Shown: in pieces, positions 16,634-25,693 of the stretch
How the letters are laid out: the number at the start of each line of letters is the position of its first letter
Numbering within the stretch: position 1 is the first letter of the stretch
Origin: JBICIG01 sp043101605
GTDB taxonomy: Bacteria; Planctomycetota; Phycisphaerae; Phycisphaerales; UBA1924
Reading direction: 5' to 3'
Assembly (NCBI GenBank): GCA_043101605.1
Contig: JBICIG010000063.1
Location: 28,301 to 92,300 of the forward strand
DNA length: 64,000 nt
Position numbers and translations under genes: made by a program
The notes under the pieces: model-generated
The model's database searches: none
What the model saw: the letters and a program-made list of their open reading frames with translations, nothing else
Told to the model about the DNA's origin: nothing

Positions 16634-17659
16634 TCAGGCGTCCCGCGGGTCGGGATCGACCGCCCGGCCCAAGTCCCCGTCGGCGAGGGAGCGCGTGCCG
16701 GGCGGGGCCTCGCGGGGCACGGCGTTGGCGATGATCGCCGACACCTCGCCCGGGCCCTTGCCCGGCTCGACGGGCGCGTCGGCGCTGAGCACGCCGGCGG
16801 TGATGATGTAGAGCATCGCCTGGTCGATGGTGATGGGCAGGTCCACCACATCCTCGACGCGGATGGTGATCGTGAAGCCGGTGAAGGGCGTGGGGGTCGA
16901 GGGGATGAAGACCGCCAGGCACTCCCCGCCGGCGACCTTCCGGGCCGCCTTCATCGAGTCGCCCGTGACCAGCCCGACCGACCACAGCCCCTTGCTGGGC
17001 CACTCGATGAGCACCGCCCGGCTGAAGGCCATCTTCTTCTCGCCCATCACCAGGTCCACGAGCTGCTTGACATGCGGATAGATCTGCTTGAAGCCCGGCA
17101 CGCGCGCCAGCACGCGCTCGAGGGTCGTGTAGACCCGCCGGCCGATCAGGTTGCCCAGCAGCAGCCCGCAGAGATAGATCAGGATGATCGCCACGATCAG
17201 CCCGGTCGCCTCCAGGTACCACTGCGAGTTCCACCAGTCGCGGAAGAGCATGCGGCGGAGCTCGATGCGCCCGCGATCGAACCGCTCGGCGTACGCATCC
17301 GTGCCGATGGGAGGGATCGCCTCGGTCCCGCCGCGGGCCCGCTCCTCGAGGTACGCCCGGACCTGCCGATCCGTCGGCGCGTACCACGCGGGCACCGACG
17401 GGTCGGGCGTCTGGTCGTCGACGGTTTCCATCGGGCCCGCGTCGCTGTGCGGCGGGGGGGGCTTGGCGTCGCCCAGCACGAAGGGCATCACCTCGAGCAC
17501 GCCCAGGCGGATCGCCTTGTTGATCGGCTCGCCGACATTGGTGTAGACGAACGCGATGAGCTGCCACAGGATCCACAGCGTGAGGATCGAAGGCAGCAGA
17601 ATCGCCAGACCACGCCCGAAGAACTTCCGGAAGTCTTCGATGAAGGTCCGCTGGGCCAT
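16634..17659 (-). CDS. DUF502 family membrane protein
   Basis: 341 residues from the ATG at 17659 (MAQRTFIEDFRKFFGRG); codons before it overlap the tRNA side and are not convincing. DUF502 signature regions: GLAILLPSILTLWILWQLI (first helix), WYLEATGLIVAIILIYLCGL (second helix), RVLARVPGFKQIYPHVKQLV and VFIPSTPTPFTGFTITI. Function of the family is unknown. An extra ~100-residue Pro/Glu-rich insertion sits between the two helices (about residues 60-155). The C-terminus is acidic. Immediately downstream of tRNA-Ile on the same strand. Confidence 0.88.
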   Translation of the reverse strand: MAQRTFIEDFRKFFGRGLAILLPSILTLWILWQLIAFVYTNVGEPINKAIRLGVLEVMPFVLGDAKPPPPHSDAGPMETVDDQTPDPSVPAWYAPTDRQVRAYLEERARGGTEAIPPIGTDAYAERFDRGRIELRRMLFRDWWNSQWYLEATGLIVAIILIYLCGLLLGNLIGRRVYTTLERVLARVPGFKQIYPHVKQLVDLVMGEKKMAFSRAVLIEWPSKGLWSVGLVTGDSMKAARKVAGGECLAVFIPSTPTPFTGFTITIRVEDVVDLPITIDQAMLYIITAGVLSADAPVEPGKGPGEVSAIIANAVPREAPPGTRSLADGDLGRAVDPDPRDA

Positions 17660-17710
17660 GAACGGCTCTGGGAGGAGGGGGGCGTCCGGGGAGAACCCAA
17701 CCGGGACGAA

Positions 17711-17784
<74 letters not shown>

Positions 17785-18052
17785 GCCGGGACGCGGCGGG
17801 TAGCCGCGGGCGATGAGGATAGATCCTCCGCCCGCCCGTGTCACCCGGGATACCCGGATTTCCCTCGCCCGCCGCGCGCATCCCGCCCCGCTCTTTCCGG
17901 GCATCAAGACCGTGCACAGTTCGCGTCAAAAGACCCGATATCCTGCTCTTCGGGGCTTGAGCGCCGGCCCGTGATCGGATTCAATGGACCGGGAATCAGA
18001 GGGGATCCCCGGGGAGAGGGAGATCCCGGCGGATACCGAGGGAGGAGTCGCC

Positions 18053-20071
18053 GTGTTTCGACATGGTGTCGGTGTAGCTGTGGCAGCCGCCGCTGGGCTG
18101 TGCGTGTCTGTCTCCGGAGCGACGACGCCTCCGGTACAGACTGCCGGAGCGTCCGAAGTCGCCGGTGTCACGGGCGTGCTGCGCGTGGATCCGAGTGATT
18201 TCGTGCCTGTGCGCGGCGCCCGCGAGTTGACGGGCATGCTGCTCGTCCGGCCTCGCGCGGCCGCTGAGAGCGACGCGATCGCAGCGGCGATCGCCGGGCT
18301 CGGCGGCGAGCAGATCGACGCCATCCCCGCGATCGATCAGCGTGTCGTCCGCATCCCCGCGGGCGTCTCCGAACTCGACTTCGCCCGCGAACTGGCCTCG
18401 ACCGGGCTTTTTGTCGGCATCGAGCCCAACTGGCTGCTCTACCCCGCGTGGAGCCCGCCGAACGATCCCATGGCCGGCCAGCAGTGGCACCTGCCCCGCA
18501 TCCGCGCGTTCGATGCGTGGGACCTGGTCGTCCCGGGCCCCGGCTGGATCACCATCGCGTTCGTCGACACCGGCGTCGACACCGATCACCCCGACCTCGC
18601 CGGCGTGATGGTCCCCGGGTACAACTCGAGCTTCCGCGCCACGCAGCAGCAGGGCGCCCCGGTCACGGATGTGAACGGGCACGGCACGGTCGTCGCCGGC
18701 GTCGCCGCCGCGATCACCAACAACGACCTCGGCGTGGCGGGCGTGTCCTTGAATGTCGGCATCATGCCCGTCCGCGCCTCGAACCTCGGCAACGGGGCGG
18801 CGTTCTCCTCGGACATCAGCGACGGGATCATCTGGGCCATCCAGAACGGCGCCAAGATCGTCAATGTCGGGTTCGACGGCGTCGAGGCCGGCTCGAGCGA
18901 GACCCTTGGGCAGTACGCCCGCAACAACGGCGTCCTGCTCGTCTGGCCCATCGGCAACGGCAGCAAGAACAAGAACTTCAACCACCCCAGCGTCACCGTC
19001 GTCAGCGGCACCAACAACCAGGACCGCCTCGCCCCGGACTCGAGCTTCGGGCCCGGCGTCGACCTGGCGGCTCCCTCGGTCGGCATCCGCTCGACCCGCA
19101 ACGACGGGCAGTTCGGGAGCCAGTCCGGCACCAGCTTCGCCGCTCCGATCGTCTCGGGCACCGCCGCCCTCGTCTGGCTCGCCGACCCGACGCTCTCCCC
19201 CGCCGAGGTCGAAGCCATCCTCATCGACTCGGCCGACGACATCGGCGAATCGGGTCGGGATGACTCTTTCGGCGCGGGCGTCGTCGATGCCCTCGCCGCC
19301 CTCCGCACGATCGTCGGCGACACCACCGATCCCTTCGCCGAGCCCGACGGCTTCGGCTCGGTCGCGGGCGACAACGGCGACGGCCACTGCCAGACCATGC
19401 GCCTCGGCGAGCCCCCCGTCGGCTTCGATCGCTCCCGCCCGTTGCTGCAGGGGCTCAGCGCCCGGTACTTCAACCTCGCGTCCCCCGCCGCGGGAGGCCT
19501 GCCCAACTTCGACAGCTCGATCCCGGTGATCGCGACGCTCGAGCGAAACATCTCGATGACCCCTGCGCCGGGCAAACCCTTCGGGCAGAGCGGGCTGGTG
19601 CGGGACATCGCCGCCGAGTTCATCGGCGAGTTGATCGTCCCCGAGCCCGGTCTCTACCGGATCACGCTCGACGCCTCGGGCACCGCCCGCGTCACGGTCG
19701 ACGGCGTCTGCGTCGCGTACACCTCCAGCCTCGACGACAAACTCGCCGGCGGGAACACCGGTTGGCTCTACCTGGGCGAACACCCCCACGACCTCCGCAT
19801 CGAGTACGCCTCGGGAGCCGACCAGCCCTATCTCGTCGCCGGAATCCAGGGCGGCTCGCTCTCCGGCTCACTCCGCGGCTCGTGGATCGGCGTCCGCCAC
19901 CGCGTCGCCGACGCCGACGCGAACGGGTACATCACCGACAACGACCTCTTCGTCTTCATCGACGCCTTCATCCGGGGCGACGCGACAGCCGACGCGAACG
20001 GCGACGGCATCGTCGACGGCACCGATCTCCAGGTCTTCCTCGACCACTATGTCAGCGAACTCGGCACCTGA
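18053..20071 (+). CDS. Secreted subtilisin-like (S8) protease with PA14-like and dockerin-like C-terminus
   Basis: 672 residues from a GTG at 18053 with GGAGGAG five nt upstream; the earlier ATG at 17984 has no ribosome-binding site. A signal peptide (1-23) and a propeptide-like region (to ~130) precede the S8 domain. Catalytic residues: Asp172 (FVDTGVDTDHPDL), His210 (NGHGTVVAGV), oxyanion Asn302 (WPIGNGS) and Ser361 (SGTSFAAPIVSGTAAL). Residues ~470-610 resemble a PA14/beta-sandwich (LQGLSARYFNL, GLYRITLDASGTARVTVDG). The end carries two EF-hand-like calcium loops (DADANGYITDNDLFVFIDAF, DANGDGIVDGTDLQVFLDHY), as in dockerin-type repeats of planctomycetes. Likely an extracellular, surface-attached protease. 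TATCCT at 17939 is a possible -10. Confidence 0.92.
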   Translation: MFRHGVGVAVAAAAGLCVSVSGATTPPVQTAGASEVAGVTGVLRVDPSDFVPVRGARELTGMLLVRPRAAAESDAIAAAIAGLGGEQIDAIPAIDQRVVRIPAGVSELDFARELASTGLFVGIEPNWLLYPAWSPPNDPMAGQQWHLPRIRAFDAWDLVVPGPGWITIAFVDTGVDTDHPDLAGVMVPGYNSSFRATQQQGAPVTDVNGHGTVVAGVAAAITNNDLGVAGVSLNVGIMPVRASNLGNGAAFSSDISDGIIWAIQNGAKIVNVGFDGVEAGSSETLGQYARNNGVLLVWPIGNGSKNKNFNHPSVTVVSGTNNQDRLAPDSSFGPGVDLAAPSVGIRSTRNDGQFGSQSGTSFAAPIVSGTAALVWLADPTLSPAEVEAILIDSADDIGESGRDDSFGAGVVDALAALRTIVGDTTDPFAEPDGFGSVAGDNGDGHCQTMRLGEPPVGFDRSRPLLQGLSARYFNLASPAAGGLPNFDSSIPVIATLERNISMTPAPGKPFGQSGLVRDIAAEFIGELIVPEPGLYRITLDASGTARVTVDGVCVAYTSSLDDKLAGGNTGWLYLGEHPHDLRIEYASGADQPYLVAGIQGGSLSGSLRGSWIGVRHRVADADANGYITDNDLFVFIDAFIRGDATADANGDGIVDGTDLQVFLDHYVSELGT

Positions 20072-20302
20072 GCCGGGGCCCGGCCCAAGAGCCCACCGAT
20101 CCGCGCAAGACGCGCGGCGTTTGATCCGTTCATCCCCACGCGACCCGAGCCATCCAGGACTGACCGAAGCCCTCGCCACGTGAGTCGATGCCGCGTGACT
20201 CCACCTCGTCGCGGACATCGACCCGCGAGGCCGGGAGGTGCGCGATCGATCCGCGCCCCGGGCGTGACGCGCGGTCCGCGTCGACGGGCGGGCGCAGAAA
20301 CA

Positions 20303-20330
20303 GAGCCCGGGCCGATGAGGGCCCGGGCTC
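20303..20330 (-). terminator. Hairpin terminator of the 20359-21039 gene
   Basis: GAGCCCGGGCC / GGCCCGGGCTC, 11-bp perfect stem with a 6-nt loop, 29 nt past the stop codon of the minus-strand PEP-CTERM-like gene. The remaining sequence from 20072 to 20302 holds nothing I recognise. Confidence 0.7.
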
Positions 20331-20358
20331 GGAAGGAAGCACAGATGGATCGGGCGGC

Positions 20359-21039
20359 TCAGCCGCGGCGGCGACGGGTCGCGGCGAGCCCGGCCAAGCC
20401 GAGCAGGGCGACCGAGCCCGGGGCGGGCACGATCTCGATGAGCACGCCTCCGCCGACGACCTTCTTCTCGATCAGCGCCGTGGAGGTGCTGTCGAAGGTG
20501 CGGGCGGTCAGGGTGTTGTCGAGCTGCAGCGTGATGCTGTTCCACAGACCGACCTGGTCGGAGAGGTCGATGAAGACCGACGCCGACCAGATGGCGCCCG
20601 GGGTGGGCGTGGTGATGGGCGAGCCCGGGGTGCTGACGAGCGTGTCGGTGCGCACACCGAAGACATTGAGGTTGGTCAGGAAGAGCCCGCCGCCGACGGT
20701 CACCTCGCCGTTACCGGCGATCGTGTAGTCGCCGAACTCGGTGATGCGGATGCCGGTGATGTTGAAGTTGGGCTTGGCGTTGATCGTCACCTGGAGCTGG
20801 TCGGTGATCTGATCGGGCGTTCCGCCGATGGACTCGGCGCGGAAGTTGATCGGGTTGAAGATCATCGTGCCGTCGGGCGCGAAGGTCGGGTCGCCGAAGA
20901 ACCCGTTGGCGCTGCGCCCGTTGGAGAAGGTGTAGTTGTTGGTCATCCCGTTGGGGTTGCTCCACGGGATCTGGGCCGCGGCGGTTCCCGCCAGCAGGGC
21001 GAGCGTGATCACGCCGCTCATGGTCTGGGTCTTGGTCAT
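20359..21039 (-). CDS. PEP-CTERM-like secreted protein A
   Basis: 226 residues from the ATG at 21039, preceded by GGGAGAC; the longer in-frame start adds an Arg-rich stretch with no sense as a leader. Signal peptide MSGVITLALLAGTAAA. The mature start IPWSNPNGMTNNYTFSNGRS and NGFFGDPTF are shared with the next gene, so the two are paralogues. The C-terminus VPAPGSVALLGLAGLAATRRRRG has the sorting-signal layout: short Pro motif, hydrophobic helix, Arg cluster. In other bacteria such tails are cleaved by exosortase; none is in the window. Function of the beta-rich middle part is unknown. Monocistronic, with its own hairpin terminator. Confidence 0.85.
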   Translation of the reverse strand: MTKTQTMSGVITLALLAGTAAAQIPWSNPNGMTNNYTFSNGRSANGFFGDPTFAPDGTMIFNPINFRAESIGGTPDQITDQLQVTINAKPNFNITGIRITEFGDYTIAGNGEVTVGGGLFLTNLNVFGVRTDTLVSTPGSPITTPTPGAIWSASVFIDLSDQVGLWNSITLQLDNTLTARTFDSTSTALIEKKVVGGGVLIEIVPAPGSVALLGLAGLAATRRRRG

Positions 21040-21144
21040 TGCTGTCTCCCTCGAACCAGTCGAGCCGGGGCGTCTCTCTCCACCGCCGGCGGTCTCTCTC
21101 TCGTGTGCGCCCGGCTGAACATCCACGCAGGCCGGACGCGAATC

Positions 21145-21172
21145 GCGATGACGCGCTTTCACGCGTCATCGC
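21145..21172 (-). terminator. Hairpin terminator between the two PEP-CTERM-like genes
   Basis: GCGATGACGCG / CGCGTCATCGC, perfect 11-bp stem with loop CTTTCA, 18 nt past the stop of the 21190-21858 gene. Confidence 0.7.
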
Positions 21173-21189
21173 GGATCAATCAGTCAGAC

Positions 21190-21858
21190 TCAGCGGCGGC
21201 GGCGGCCGACGAGGCCCAGGCCCAGCAGCCCGAGGGCAGCGGTCGCCGGGGCGGGCACGACGGTGATCGCGACCTGGCTGCCCGCGACATCGAGCGACAT
21301 CTGAGCCGTCGAGCCGGGGATGCTGATCGTGATCAGGTCGGCGCTGAACGCGACATGGATCTGGGTGAAGGGCGCGCCGGTCGAGAGGTCGGCCAGCGAG
21401 GTCCCGCTGAAGGTGCCGGTGCCCGAGGTGAACGGGCCCGACGGGGAGACGAACAGCGGCGAACCGGCCGAGCGAGCCGAGCCGGCGATCTCATCGACAT
21501 CGAGCGAGCCGTTGATCTCGGACGAGGCGCCCGGACCGGCGACGGTGTAGCTGCCGAAGACCTGGATCTGCAGCGCCGAGATCTGGAAGCCCGCGTCGGC
21601 GAAGAGGTCGAACTCGACCGTGTCGCCCACGGTGACCGTCCCGCCGTCGGTGCTCTCGGAGATGAAGCCCACGGGGGTGAACACAAGGGTGTTCCCGCCG
21701 GCGAGGAACGGATCGCCGAACAGCCCGTTCTGCGACTGGCCGTTGGCCCAGCTGAAGAAGGTGCCGTTGCCGGCCGGAGTCGACCACGGAACCTGGGCCA
21801 GCGCCGAGGTCCCGGCCAACGCGATCACCGCAGCAGCGGCAGCAAAGGTGGTGCGCAT
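21190..21858 (-). CDS. PEP-CTERM-like secreted protein B
   Basis: 222 residues from the ATG at 21858, preceded by a purine-rich GAGGAGAGAGAC. Signal peptide TFAAAAAVIALAGTSALA. The mature start VPWSTPAGNGTFFSWANGQS and NGLFGDPFL align with protein A, indicating tandem duplication. The tail VPAPATAALGLLGLGLVGRRRR is a PEP-CTERM-like anchor. The middle is Ser/Thr/Gly-rich and predicted beta. Function unknown. Upstream lies an AT-richer divergent region. Confidence 0.85.
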   Translation of the reverse strand: MRTTFAAAAAVIALAGTSALAQVPWSTPAGNGTFFSWANGQSQNGLFGDPFLAGGNTLVFTPVGFISESTDGGTVTVGDTVEFDLFADAGFQISALQIQVFGSYTVAGPGASSEINGSLDVDEIAGSARSAGSPLFVSPSGPFTSGTGTFSGTSLADLSTGAPFTQIHVAFSADLITISIPGSTAQMSLDVAGSQVAITVVPAPATAALGLLGLGLVGRRRR

Positions 21859-22184
21859 CTTGTCTCTCTCCTCGCTCGGCCGAACGGAAATGCTCGAACC
21901 GGTAGGCCGGGCATCAAGCTGCGCCGGCCGATCCCTCTGAACTCTCTCGGGCCGCCTTTCGACGACCACAACTCCCATGACTCGACGCTAATGGTCGCAG
22001 ATCCGACCGAACCAGTCAAATGAGAAATGCAAACGAAATGGCAGTTTTTTTGACCCCTACGCCCCCGCACAATCACGGGGCTCAGCGCCCCCGACGACCG
22101 CCGCCGGCCCCTATCCCATGTTTGTGTCTCGTTTGGATTGTATTGCATGGACCCCGGCCCGCGGATGAGTACACTCCGGTTCGC
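21859..22184. other. Divergent, AT-richer intergenic region
   Basis: 326 bases between PEP-CTERM-like gene B (minus) and a small ORF (plus). It includes an AT-rich block near 22015-22055 with a run of seven T, and is the least GC-rich stretch of this part. It probably carries the promoters of both genes. I see no confident -35/-10 pair. Confidence 0.4.
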
Positions 22185-22424
22185 ATGCGTTGGTTCCGAC
22201 CCCGAAACTGGCGTCGACGGGCCGCTCGTTATCGGCTCGAACACTCGATCTGGCTCTCCCGAGCCGTCCGTCGCCCCCACGACTACCCCCGCATCCCGGT
22301 TCGGGAGTGCGAACTGGGGGGGTTCGACGAACTCATGCGGCGGCCCGGTGGCGACCTGATCGCCAAACATTGGTGGCTTCACGCCATCGACCGCGCCGAA
22401 GAGATCGACCGATCCGCCCGATGA
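22185..22424 (+). CDS. Small basic hypothetical protein
   Basis: 79 residues from the ATG at 22185 (MRWFRPRNWRRRAARYRLEH). Arg- and Trp-rich, with an N-terminal basic patch and an acidic end (AIDRAEEIDRSAR). No homology recognised. Codon use looks normal. The ORF extends upstream to an ATG at 22020, but that part is AT-rich and unlikely coding. Isolated between the PEP-CTERM-like pair and a membrane protein. Moderate confidence only. Confidence 0.5.
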   Translation: MRWFRPRNWRRRAARYRLEHSIWLSRAVRRPHDYPRIPVRECELGGFDELMRRPGGDLIAKHWWLHAIDRAEEIDRSAR

Positions 22425-22532
22425 TTCGGGGCGTACGGCCCGCGTCCGAGCCCCTCCGGGGCCCGGCATCCCCGCCCGGCACGCACTCGCCCCGCCGGGC
22501 CCTCTGAACGACCCGGACCTCCGGAGATCCCG

Positions 22533-23384
22533 ATGACCGCTTCGCAGACGACCACGCTCCGCCCCGCTTGGCGCTGGCGCATGCTCTTCATCTTCGTGCT
22601 CTTCGCCGGCTTCGGGACCTGGGGGCTCTACGACGCGCTCGTCGCCTACCCCGCCCGCGGCGCCCGCTATGCGGAGTACCGCGAGCAGCAGTACCTCCGC
22701 AGCGCACTCGAAGCCTCGGGGCGCACGAACCTGCGCGCCAGCGAGGTCTCGATCTCCCTGCCCGGCGAGCGGCTGGCCGACCTCGAAAGCCGGGTGTCAG
22801 ACGGCACCTCGCTCTCGGAGCGTGAGTCCAACGAACTCAACTGGCTCAAGGGCCTCCGCGTCATCGGGGCGCTCTCGGCCGACAACACGACCTACGACGC
22901 CGAGGGTGATCGCGAGCCCAACGGGCGCCTGGCCGAGCTGACCGCCGAGTGGGAGACCCGCAACCCGCCCAAGCCCCTGCACGCCTTCGACATCGCGATC
23001 CAGTGGATCATCTTTGTGGTGGGCTGGGCCGTCGGGCTGTACGCCGCGGGCCTGGTCGCGATGGTCGCCACGCGCAAGTATCGCTTCGACCCCGAGACCC
23101 GGACGCTGACGCTCCCGACGGGGGAATCGATCGCGCCCGACGACCTCGAGGATGTGGACAAGCGGCGTTGGCATAAGTTTTATGTGCATCTCAAGATCGC
23201 CAAGGATCACCCCAAGCTCGGCGGCAGGGAGATCCCCATCGACCTCTTCCGGCGTGACAAGCTCGAGGGATGGATCCTGGAAATGGAGCGCCAACGCTTC
23301 CCGGATCGCGCCGAGGAAGCCCCGCCCGAGAACGCGAACGACGACGCCAAGTCCCCCGAGCCCGAGCATTCCGACGCGGGCTGA
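22533..23384 (+). CDS. Two-helix membrane protein, unknown function
   Basis: 283 residues. One membrane helix near the N-terminus (WRMLFIFVLFAGFGTWGLYD), a ~120-residue extracytoplasmic region, then a second helix (WIIFVVGWAVGLYAAGLVAM). A cytoplasmic domain of ~100 residues follows, with a compact beta pattern (YRFDPETRTLTLPTGESIAP, KFYVHLKIAKDHP) like a PH- or photosystem-assembly-like fold. The end is acidic. ATG at 22533 with a GGAG upstream. I do not recognise a named family. Just upstream of phoH, which has its own candidate promoter. Confidence 0.8.
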   Translation: MTASQTTTLRPAWRWRMLFIFVLFAGFGTWGLYDALVAYPARGARYAEYREQQYLRSALEASGRTNLRASEVSISLPGERLADLESRVSDGTSLSERESNELNWLKGLRVIGALSADNTTYDAEGDREPNGRLAELTAEWETRNPPKPLHAFDIAIQWIIFVVGWAVGLYAAGLVAMVATRKYRFDPETRTLTLPTGESIAPDDLEDVDKRRWHKFYVHLKIAKDHPKLGGREIPIDLFRRDKLEGWILEMERQRFPDRAEEAPPENANDDAKSPEPEHSDAG

Positions 23385-23419
23385 ACCGGAGCGGCTCCGG
23401 GCGGGCGCACGCCCGCCGC

Positions 23420-23435
23420 TATGCTGCCGCGCATG
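23420..23435 (+). promoter_or_regulatory. Candidate -10 box for leaderless phoH
   Basis: TATGCT (23420-23425), 7 nt before the ATG at 23433. No Shine-Dalgarno. Confidence 0.45.
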
Positions 23436-24980
23436 ACCCCGACCACCCCCACGGTCAGCCTGCCCGAATTGCCCGCGCACACCCCCACCCCCCGGGAGAA
23501 CCCCACCTCGATGACCGAGGCCCCCACGAACGCAGCCGACACCGCCCGGGAAGAAGAGCCCAAGCACTTCGTGCTCGACACGAATGTCCTGCTCCACAAC
23601 CCCGACGCCCTGTTCGTCTTCCAGGAGAACCATGTCGTCATCCCGTTCCCGGTGATCGAGGAACTGGACACGATGAAGCGCCGCGAGGACGACATCGGGC
23701 GCAACGCCCGCCAGGCGATCCGCCACCTCGACAAGCTGCGCATCAAGGGGCGGCTGACCGAGGGCGTCAACTGGGGCGTGCTGGGCACGCAGGTCGGGGT
23801 GGCCCGCGTCGCCGGGGGCAACGGGCACGCCACGGGCACGATCCGCATCGATGTGACCGATCCCGAGCGCCCGCCGACGATCGAGAACCCAAGCCCCGAC
23901 AACCGCATCATCGCCGTCGCCTACGAGCTGCACCTGGCGGGCAAGCGGACGGTCTTCGTCTCCAAGGACCTGAGCGCGCGCATCAAGAGCGACGCTTTGG
24001 GCATCAAGACGGAGGACTTCGAGAACCAGAAAGTCGATGCCGACCGGCTCTACACCGGCGCCCTGAGCCTGACCGTCCCGGGCGAGCTGATCGACGAGCT
24101 CTACCGCGAGCGGATGCTCTCGGTGCCCTCGCTCGCTGCCGCGTTCGAGACCGGCGACGAGGACGACGGCACCGCCGACCAGGTGCGTGAGCTCCTGCCC
24201 AACGAGTTCGTCATCCTCAAGGACGCCGAGGACGACGCCCACTCCGGGCTCGGGCGGCGCCTGGCCGACACCGAGCACCTGATCCCCGTCGCGACGCAGC
24301 GCAAGCCGACCTTCGGCATCGTGCCGCGCAATGTCCAGCAGACCATGGGGCTCGACCTGCTCCTCGACGACGAGATCCAGCTCGTCACGCTGCTTGGCGG
24401 CGCGGGCACCGGCAAGACCCTGCTCGCGATCGCCGCGGGCATGGCCAAGGTCTTCAACGAGGAACGCTACGACAAGCTCCTGGTCGCCCGCCCGATCATG
24501 CCCATGGGGCGCGACATCGGCTACCTGCCGGGCGACAAGGACGAGAAGCTCACCGCGTGGATGCAGCCCATCTTCGACAACCTCAGCTACCTCCTCTCCA
24601 CCCGCGGCGCCACCGGGCAGGCACCCGAGAGCCACACCCCCGAGCAGCGCATCGACAAGCTCGTCGTCGACGGGCGGCTCGTCCTCGAACCCCTCACCTA
24701 CATTCGCGGCCGCTCCATCCCACACCAGTTCATGATCGTCGACGAGGCCCAGAACCTGACGCCCCACGAGGTCCGCACCATCGTCTCACGCGTTGGCGAG
24801 GGCACCAAGCTCGTCCTCACCGGCGACATCGGGCAGATCGACAACCCCTACCTCGACAACTCCTCCAACGGACTCAGCTATGTCGTTGAGAAGATGAAGG
24901 GACTGGGCATCGTCGGGCATGTCACGCTGCAGAAGAGCGAACGCAGCCGGCTCGCAAGCTACGCGATCGAACGCCTCTGA
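23433..24980 (+). CDS. phoH: PIN-PhoH family ATPase (YlaK/PhoH2-like)
   Basis: 515 residues from the ATG at 23433. An N-terminal PIN nuclease domain (KHFVLDTNVLLHNPDALFVF, then IPFPVIEELDTMKRREDDIG, with conserved acidic residues) is joined to a C-terminal PhoH ATPase. Walker A is GGAGTGKTLLAIAAG, Walker B is MIVDEAQNLTPHE, with further blocks LVLTGDIGQIDNPYLD and SERSRLA. The family is proposed to act in RNA processing or as a toxin-like RNase/helicase; direct substrates are uncertain. The upstream 4-codon ATG at 23421 is inside the -10 box. Convergent with the TPR lipoprotein. Confidence 0.93.
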   Translation: MTPTTPTVSLPELPAHTPTPRENPTSMTEAPTNAADTAREEEPKHFVLDTNVLLHNPDALFVFQENHVVIPFPVIEELDTMKRREDDIGRNARQAIRHLDKLRIKGRLTEGVNWGVLGTQVGVARVAGGNGHATGTIRIDVTDPERPPTIENPSPDNRIIAVAYELHLAGKRTVFVSKDLSARIKSDALGIKTEDFENQKVDADRLYTGALSLTVPGELIDELYRERMLSVPSLAAAFETGDEDDGTADQVRELLPNEFVILKDAEDDAHSGLGRRLADTEHLIPVATQRKPTFGIVPRNVQQTMGLDLLLDDEIQLVTLLGGAGTGKTLLAIAAGMAKVFNEERYDKLLVARPIMPMGRDIGYLPGDKDEKLTAWMQPIFDNLSYLLSTRGATGQAPESHTPEQRIDKLVVDGRLVLEPLTYIRGRSIPHQFMIVDEAQNLTPHEVRTIVSRVGEGTKLVLTGDIGQIDNPYLDNSSNGLSYVVEKMKGLGIVGHVTLQKSERSRLASYAIERL

Positions 24981-25021
24981 TCCTTAACCTGAACCGCCCG
25001 ATCGAGTCGCGCGCCCGACGA

Positions 25022-25693
25022 TCACGGCTCGTCGATGTCCTGCTCGATCCGGTACCGCTGCCGCTCCAGGTACGAACGCCAGGTCGCGTCGGTCTCGAGC
25101 AGCAGCGCCCGCCGAGCGTAGTCGAGCGCCTGCTCATCGGCCCGGCGCAGCAGGTCCGCCGCGGCGATCACCCCGCGCAACGATTCCAGATCGTTCGGAT
25201 CGCGCTCGAGCGCTTTCTCGTAGTGCCCGTACGCCTCGCTCGGCCAGCCGATGTCCATCTTCAGCTTGCCCAGGTTCGCCAGCGGGCGCGGATCGCTCGG
25301 GCTCAGCTCCGACGCGATGAAGAACGCGTCGGCCGCGTCCTGGTACCGACCGGCCTGCACCAGCAGCTTCCCGAGGTTGTTGTGCGCGCCGGGCATGCGG
25401 CTCCACCGCGCCAGCGCCTGCCCGTACAGCTCGATCGCCGGTCCCACGCGCCCCTTGCCCGCTTCCTGCTGCGCCCGCTGCGCCAAAGCGATCGCCTCGT
25501 TGCGGGCCCGCTCGAGCTCGGCCCGGCGCTCGGCCTGCGCCCGCGCCAACTCGTCCAGCTCCGCCGGATCCACTCGGCGATCGCTCGCCGACGGCTTCGG
25601 CGCGCACGCCCCCAGCGTCCACGCGAAGACCGCCGCCCCCGCGAGGCAGATCACCGCTCCCGTCCGAAACCCGGCGACGAACTCACGCATCAT
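25022..25693 (-). CDS. TPR-repeat lipoprotein, last gene of secretion operon
   Basis: 223 residues from tandem ATG codons at 25693/25690. Hydrophobic leader VICLAGAAVFAWTLGAC with a lipobox Cys. A charged coiled-coil-like helix follows (LDELARAQAERRAELERARN), then about three tetratricopeptide repeats (AIELYGQALARWSRMPGAHN, AADAFFIASELSPSDPRPLA, AYGHYEKALERDPNDLES). Start overlaps the stop of the PilO-like gene by 4 nt, so it belongs to the type II secretion operon. By analogy with PilF/PilW pilotins it may help assemble an outer-membrane component; that is inference. Confidence 0.85.
   Translation of the reverse strand: MMREFVAGFRTGAVICLAGAAVFAWTLGACAPKPSASDRRVDPAELDELARAQAERRAELERARNEAIALAQRAQQEAGKGRVGPAIELYGQALARWSRMPGAHNNLGKLLVQAGRYQDAADAFFIASELSPSDPRPLANLGKLKMDIGWPSEAYGHYEKALERDPNDLESLRGVIAAADLLRRADEQALDYARRALLLETDATWRSYLERQRYRIEQDIDEP

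Noticed and set aside
20176..20190. Second CACGTG core as a parS site
   Set aside because: GCCACGTGAGTC lacks the symmetric TGTT/AACA flanks.
22020..22184. Upstream extension of the small ORF at 22185
   Set aside because: The stretch is AT-rich with a T-run and looks like a divergent promoter region, not coding sequence.
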